Assembly: GCF_023715655.1 (NCBI RefSeq)
Contig: NZ_JAMBON010000014.1
Coordinates: 1 to 64,000, forward strand
Direction of reading: 5' to 3'
DNA length: 64,000 nucleotides
Origin: Oceanobacillus luteolus
GTDB taxonomy: Bacteria > Bacillota > Bacilli > Bacillales > Amphibacillaceae
A program made the translations under genes and the position numbers. Every line of letters begins with the position of its first letter. Position 1 is the first letter of the stretch. Under the pieces are notes generated by a model, which made no database searches, was not told where the DNA came from, and saw nothing but the letters and a program-made list of their open reading frames with translations. Positions 61,000 to 64,000 of this stretch are shown in pieces.

Positions 61000-61884
61000 G
61001 TGGAAAAAAGAGAGCTGATTATGGAAAAGGCATTGGAGCTGTTTGCTGAGCGAGGATTTTCTGCTACTTCAGTGCAAGAAATAACTGAACACTCCGGCAT
61101 TTCAAAGGGTGCGTTTTATCTTTCATTCAAGTCAAAGGACGAGTTGATTTCGGAGATGATTCATGAGTACCTCGAGACTTTTGTCGCTGATGTTGACCAG
61201 CTGGTCAGCGAAAGTGATCCGGAACAATTACTGTATAATTTTTATTTTTATCATTTAGAGAGTTTTTCCGACCAATCGGGCTTTGCCAAGATTTTCGTGA
61301 AGGAGCAAACACATTTCTTTAACGAGGAGTTTCTTGCCCAGATTCTTTGCTATAATGAAATGATTCAAAACTCGATATTGGTCATGTTGGAGAATGTGTA
61401 TGGAGAAAGTGTGGCTACGACGAAATACGATTTAGTATACGCAATTCAAGGTTTAATGAAAAGTTATATGGAATTGCTGTTGTTCGGCAACTTACCATTG
61501 AACAATAAATACTTGGCAGAGTCACTCGTTGAGAAAACGAATGTATTGGCTAATCATATGACACTCCCAGCCATCACTTCGGAAATATTTTTCCTTTTAA
61601 GGGAACCATCCAAAGGTTCGCTGACGATTGAAAAAGTGATGGAGTCCATAGATGATGCGCTAGCTTACGTCCATGAGTCAATTGAAAGGGAGTCTCTATT
61701 GCTGCTAAAAGAAGAATTGAATCAACCATTTCTTAGCGAAGCTGTCAAAGCAGGCCTGCTTAAAAATATAAAAAACCATCCTAGTTGTAAACGGGTATCG
61801 TACTTTTTGCATATGTATTGGGGAATGAAACAGGAAGGAAGCAGCCATACAAGTTGTCATCTTCCGAATCATTTTGGGAAATAA
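61000..61884 (+). CDS. TetR family regulator (YerO-like)
   Basis: A 294-residue TetR protein, long for the family (usual length is about 190-220). The helix-turn-helix is in SVQEITEHSGISKGAFYLSFKSKDELI. The extended C-terminal part ends with a His/Cys-containing tail (TSCHLPNHFGK). Length and divergence from an RND pump match YerO of B. subtilis, so repression of the 57818-60901 pump is inferred. The start is GTG 61000 with a weak ribosome site. Confidence 0.85.
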   Translation: MEKRELIMEKALELFAERGFSATSVQEITEHSGISKGAFYLSFKSKDELISEMIHEYLETFVADVDQLVSESDPEQLLYNFYFYHLESFSDQSGFAKIFVKEQTHFFNEEFLAQILCYNEMIQNSILVMLENVYGESVATTKYDLVYAIQGLMKSYMELLLFGNLPLNNKYLAESLVEKTNVLANHMTLPAITSEIFFLLREPSKGSLTIEKVMESIDDALAYVHESIERESLLLLKEELNQPFLSEAVKAGLLKNIKNHPSCKRVSYFLHMYWGMKQEGSSHTSCHLPNHFGK

Positions 61885-61914
61885 AGGAACCTCGCGATTA
61901 CGTTAAGAAATAAT

Positions 61915-61946
61915 AAGGGCAATCAAAGTCATCTTTGATTGCCCTT
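61915..61946. terminator. Bidirectional terminator between the TetR gene and aspA
   Basis: Perfect 14-bp arms AAGGGCAATCAAAG and CTTTGATTGCCCTT with a 4-base loop, between convergent genes. Confidence 0.9.
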
Positions 61947-61957
61947 ACTTCGTATAT

Positions 61958-63376
61958 TTATTTACCAGCGTATACTTTATCTTTACCAGCAATTCCTGGG
62001 GAAGTTAGATTATTCAAATCAAGAATCATATCTACTTCTGCTTCTGTAAGAATTCCGTTATCGATACAAATCTCCCGGATTGGGCGGTTTGTTTCAAGGG
62101 CGATACGTGCCACTTCTGTTGCTTTTTCATAACCGACATACGGGTTGATTGCTGTAACAAGAGAAATACTGCGCTCGACCATATTGCGGCAATGTTCAAT
62201 GTTCGCTGTCATTCCTTCGATCGCATATTCTCTAAAGATACGTAGTCCATTTTCTAAAATGGAGATCGACTCCAGCAAGTTGAACACAAGTACTGGCTTC
62301 ATCACATTTAGCTCCAGCTGTCCGTTTTCTGCCGCCATTCCAATTGTTGTGTCGTTTCCAACGACTTGATAAGCGATTTGGTTGATAACTTCACAGATAA
62401 CTGGATTTACTTTTCCTGGCATAATGGAAGAACCACTTTGACGTGCTGGCAGGTTGATTTCACCAAAACCGGCAGTCGGGCCAGAACTCATTAAACGCAA
62501 GTCATTTGCGATTTTTGATATATTGAGAGCATGGATTTTCAGCATGCTTGAAACTTCAGTGTACACATCGGTATTTTGGGTTGCGTCTATTAAACTTTCA
62601 CTGCTTTTTATTTCAAAGCCGGTGAGGTCCGTTAAATACTCAACAACTTTTTCTGTATACTCCGGTAACGCGTTCAGACCTGTACCAACCGAAGTTCCGC
62701 CCATATTGACAGAGCGCAGGCCTTTCATCGAGCTGCTGATTCTTTCCAAGTCACGCTGCATCACAGAATAATAACCGATAAATTCCTGTCCGAGACGAAT
62801 CGGCACTGCGTCTTGCAGATGAGTTCTTCCCATTTTAATCACATGGTCAAATTCTTGTGATTTGCTCTTGAAGGCCTCTACAAGATCTGCGAGTTTTTCT
62901 GCTAGCCCATGCAACCTATCTATAAGGGCGATATTTACTGCTGTAGGGAATACATCATTTGTCGACTGAGCCATATTGACATGGGAATTCGGGCTGACCA
63001 ACTGATAGTTTCCTTTTTCCTCGCCTAGAATTTCAAGCGCTCTATTTGCAATCACTTCATTCGCATTCATATTGAAAGATGTACCGGCACCACCCTGAAT
63101 CGGGTCTACGATGAACTGGTCATTAAATTTGCCTGCAATTACTTCTTCAGCCGCTTGCTTGATTGCTTCAGCGAGTTTCTTATCAAGCTGCCCAAGTTCA
63201 GCGTTAGCCATAACAGCCGCTTTTTTCACATATCCAACCGCACGGATGAGGGTTTCATCCACTTTATAACCAGTGATCGGGAAATTGTCCCGCGCCCTGA
63301 CGCTTTGTACTCCGTAATAAGCTGCATCAGGTATTTGCACTTCCCCTAAAAAGTCTTTTTCCACACGTACTTCCAT
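61958..63376 (-). CDS. aspA: Aspartate ammonia-lyase
   Basis: A 472-residue member of the fumarase/aspartase superfamily with the signature GSSIMPGKVN and the substrate motifs SPNSHVNMAQSTNDV and GRTHLQDAVP. The wording matches aspartase rather than fumarase. It deaminates aspartate to fumarate, feeding the TCA cycle next to mqo. I place the start at ATG 63376, where GAGAGGG is upstream; the in-frame ATG 63394 contains that box. Confidence 0.9.
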   Translation of the reverse strand: MEVRVEKDFLGEVQIPDAAYYGVQSVRARDNFPITGYKVDETLIRAVGYVKKAAVMANAELGQLDKKLAEAIKQAAEEVIAGKFNDQFIVDPIQGGAGTSFNMNANEVIANRALEILGEEKGNYQLVSPNSHVNMAQSTNDVFPTAVNIALIDRLHGLAEKLADLVEAFKSKSQEFDHVIKMGRTHLQDAVPIRLGQEFIGYYSVMQRDLERISSSMKGLRSVNMGGTSVGTGLNALPEYTEKVVEYLTDLTGFEIKSSESLIDATQNTDVYTEVSSMLKIHALNISKIANDLRLMSSGPTAGFGEINLPARQSGSSIMPGKVNPVICEVINQIAYQVVGNDTTIGMAAENGQLELNVMKPVLVFNLLESISILENGLRIFREYAIEGMTANIEHCRNMVERSISLVTAINPYVGYEKATEVARIALETNRPIREICIDNGILTEAEVDMILDLNNLTSPGIAGKDKVYAGK

Positions 63377-63695
63377 TCCTGCATCCCTCTCCATTGCATA
63401 TATTTAATATAGAATTATAATTAAGCACTTCAACTCCCATTGTACAATGATTACCCCCTTTTGTCAGTAGCCTAAAAAAGTGATATTTCCAGTTCATTCA
63501 CGGTCCATCCTAAGATGAACCATTTCTATCCAGAAAATATTGTTTTTAACGGAATTTGTGGTTAGAGAAGAGGGAATATGATAAAATAATAGTGTTATAA
63601 ATATAAAGAAATATAGGTAGCATCCGTCGATGTTTTTTTAAAAATTAATTGTGGAAGCACTTTCATTTTAAAAAACAGATAAGGAAGAGGATAGT
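63377..63695. other. Divergent promoter region between aspA and mqo
   Basis: A 319-bp gene-free spacer. A plausible aspA promoter on the minus strand is TTGAAG (63428-63433) with TATATT (63406-63411), 16 bases apart. The mqo side is AT-rich without a clear -35. I see no riboswitch or repeat in it. Confidence 0.35.
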
Positions 63696-64000
63696 ATGAC
63701 TAAAAGGGAAAGCACAGATGTTATTTTAATTGGTGCGGGGATCATGAGTGCAACACTAGGTACTTTGATGAAGGAGTTGGCACCAGAATGGGATATTACC
63801 GTGTTTGAAAAGCTTGATAAAGCTGGGGAAGAAAGTTCGCATGAATTGAATAATGCTGGTACAGGGCATGCCGCATTATGTGAGTTGAATTATACTACGG
63901 AAAAACCGGATGGAACAATCGATATGACGAAAGCAAACAATGTCAACGAGCAATTCCAGGTTTCCTTACAATTTTGGTCTTACCTCGTAAAAAGAGGGTT
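63696..64000 (+). CDS. mqo: Malate:quinone oxidoreductase (partial, runs off the window)
   Basis: The first 101 residues are visible. The FAD-binding motif is [20 protein letters not shown], followed by [20 protein letters not shown] and [15 protein letters not shown], which are characteristic of Mqo. The enzyme is membrane-associated and oxidises malate to oxaloacetate with quinone. GGAAGAGGATAGT precedes ATG 63696. The full protein should be about 500 residues, and the rest lies beyond the window edge. Confidence 0.93.
   Translation, partial: MTKRESTDVILIGAGIMSATLGTLMKELAPEWDITVFEKLDKAGEESSHELNNAGTGHAALCELNYTTEKPDGTIDMTKANNVNEQFQVSLQFWSYLVKRG

Overview
This 64 kb window looks like chromosome of a low-GC Gram-positive bacterium of the order Bacillales (Bacillaceae or Planococcaceae type). 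The grounds are strong AGGAGG-like ribosome sites with many TTG and GTG starts, intrinsic hairpin terminators between convergent genes, lipoprotein-type ABC binding proteins, and gene families typical of Bacillus relatives: an OpuC-type transporter with a GbsR-like regulator, a YtrA-type regulated ABC operon, a YflT-like stress protein, SwrC-like RND pumps with a YerO-like TetR, and a PTS-linked DhaKLM. I found no rRNA, tRNA, CRISPR array, intact insertion sequence or prophage. Genus assignment is inference only.

Layout. 0.1-6.5 kb: a DMT permease, a MazG-like pyrophosphohydrolase, a 52-bp repeat array, menC-like enolase with an aromatic-acid exporter, an aldo/keto reductase, a LURP-one protein, a 21-bp repeat array and a CofE-like ligase facing a LysR regulator. 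7.5-13.6 kb: an amino-sugar locus (PTS IIA, SIS-domain protein, NagP-like IICB, unknown barrel-like protein, NagR-like GntR, nagA) with three exact copies of the core TGTATAGACA in front of its transcription units. 13.7-16.2 kb: a DoxX-like protein and the dhaKLM kinase operon. 16.3-20.9 kb: a cyclic-2,3-diphosphoglycerate-synthetase-like protein, a BtuF-like metal receptor, an SDR and an MFS exporter. 21.2-25.3 kb: the OpuC-type osmoprotectant importer and GbsR-like regulator. 25.4-27 kb: DoxX, stress and VOC proteins.

27.2-33.0 kb holds a divergent pair: a 791-residue protein whose C-terminal third is a trans-isoprenyl diphosphate synthase and whose long N-terminal part carries further Asp-rich motifs, opposite a 1078-residue STAND/TPR/BTAD regulator. 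33.1-35.8 kb: a second 52-bp array, a deaminase, a secreted ComEC-like hydrolase and a ferredoxin-reductase-like protein. 35.9-46.9 kb is one long co-directional run: TetR, acyl-CoA ligase, MaoC hydratase, two KASIII-like enzymes, a complete branched-chain-type ABC importer, a PhaZ-like hydrolase and a FabG/PhaB-like reductase; a second ligase lies at 48-49.5 kb after a region with two hairpin repeat elements. I read this as an import-and-activation route for a carboxylic or hydroxy acid whose identity the sequence does not give.

49.6-63.4 kb: two stand-alone RND pumps, an ABC-2 operon with its own GntR and a perfect operator, several small unrelated genes, and aspartate ammonia-lyase. The window ends inside mqo.

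The best candidates for undescribed biology are the prenyl/terpene-synthase-like fusion with its giant regulator, the acyl cluster with its KASIII pair (apparent Cys-His-His in place of Cys-His-Asn), and the hairpin elements at 47.5-47.9 kb whose end arms differ in sequence but stay self-complementary.
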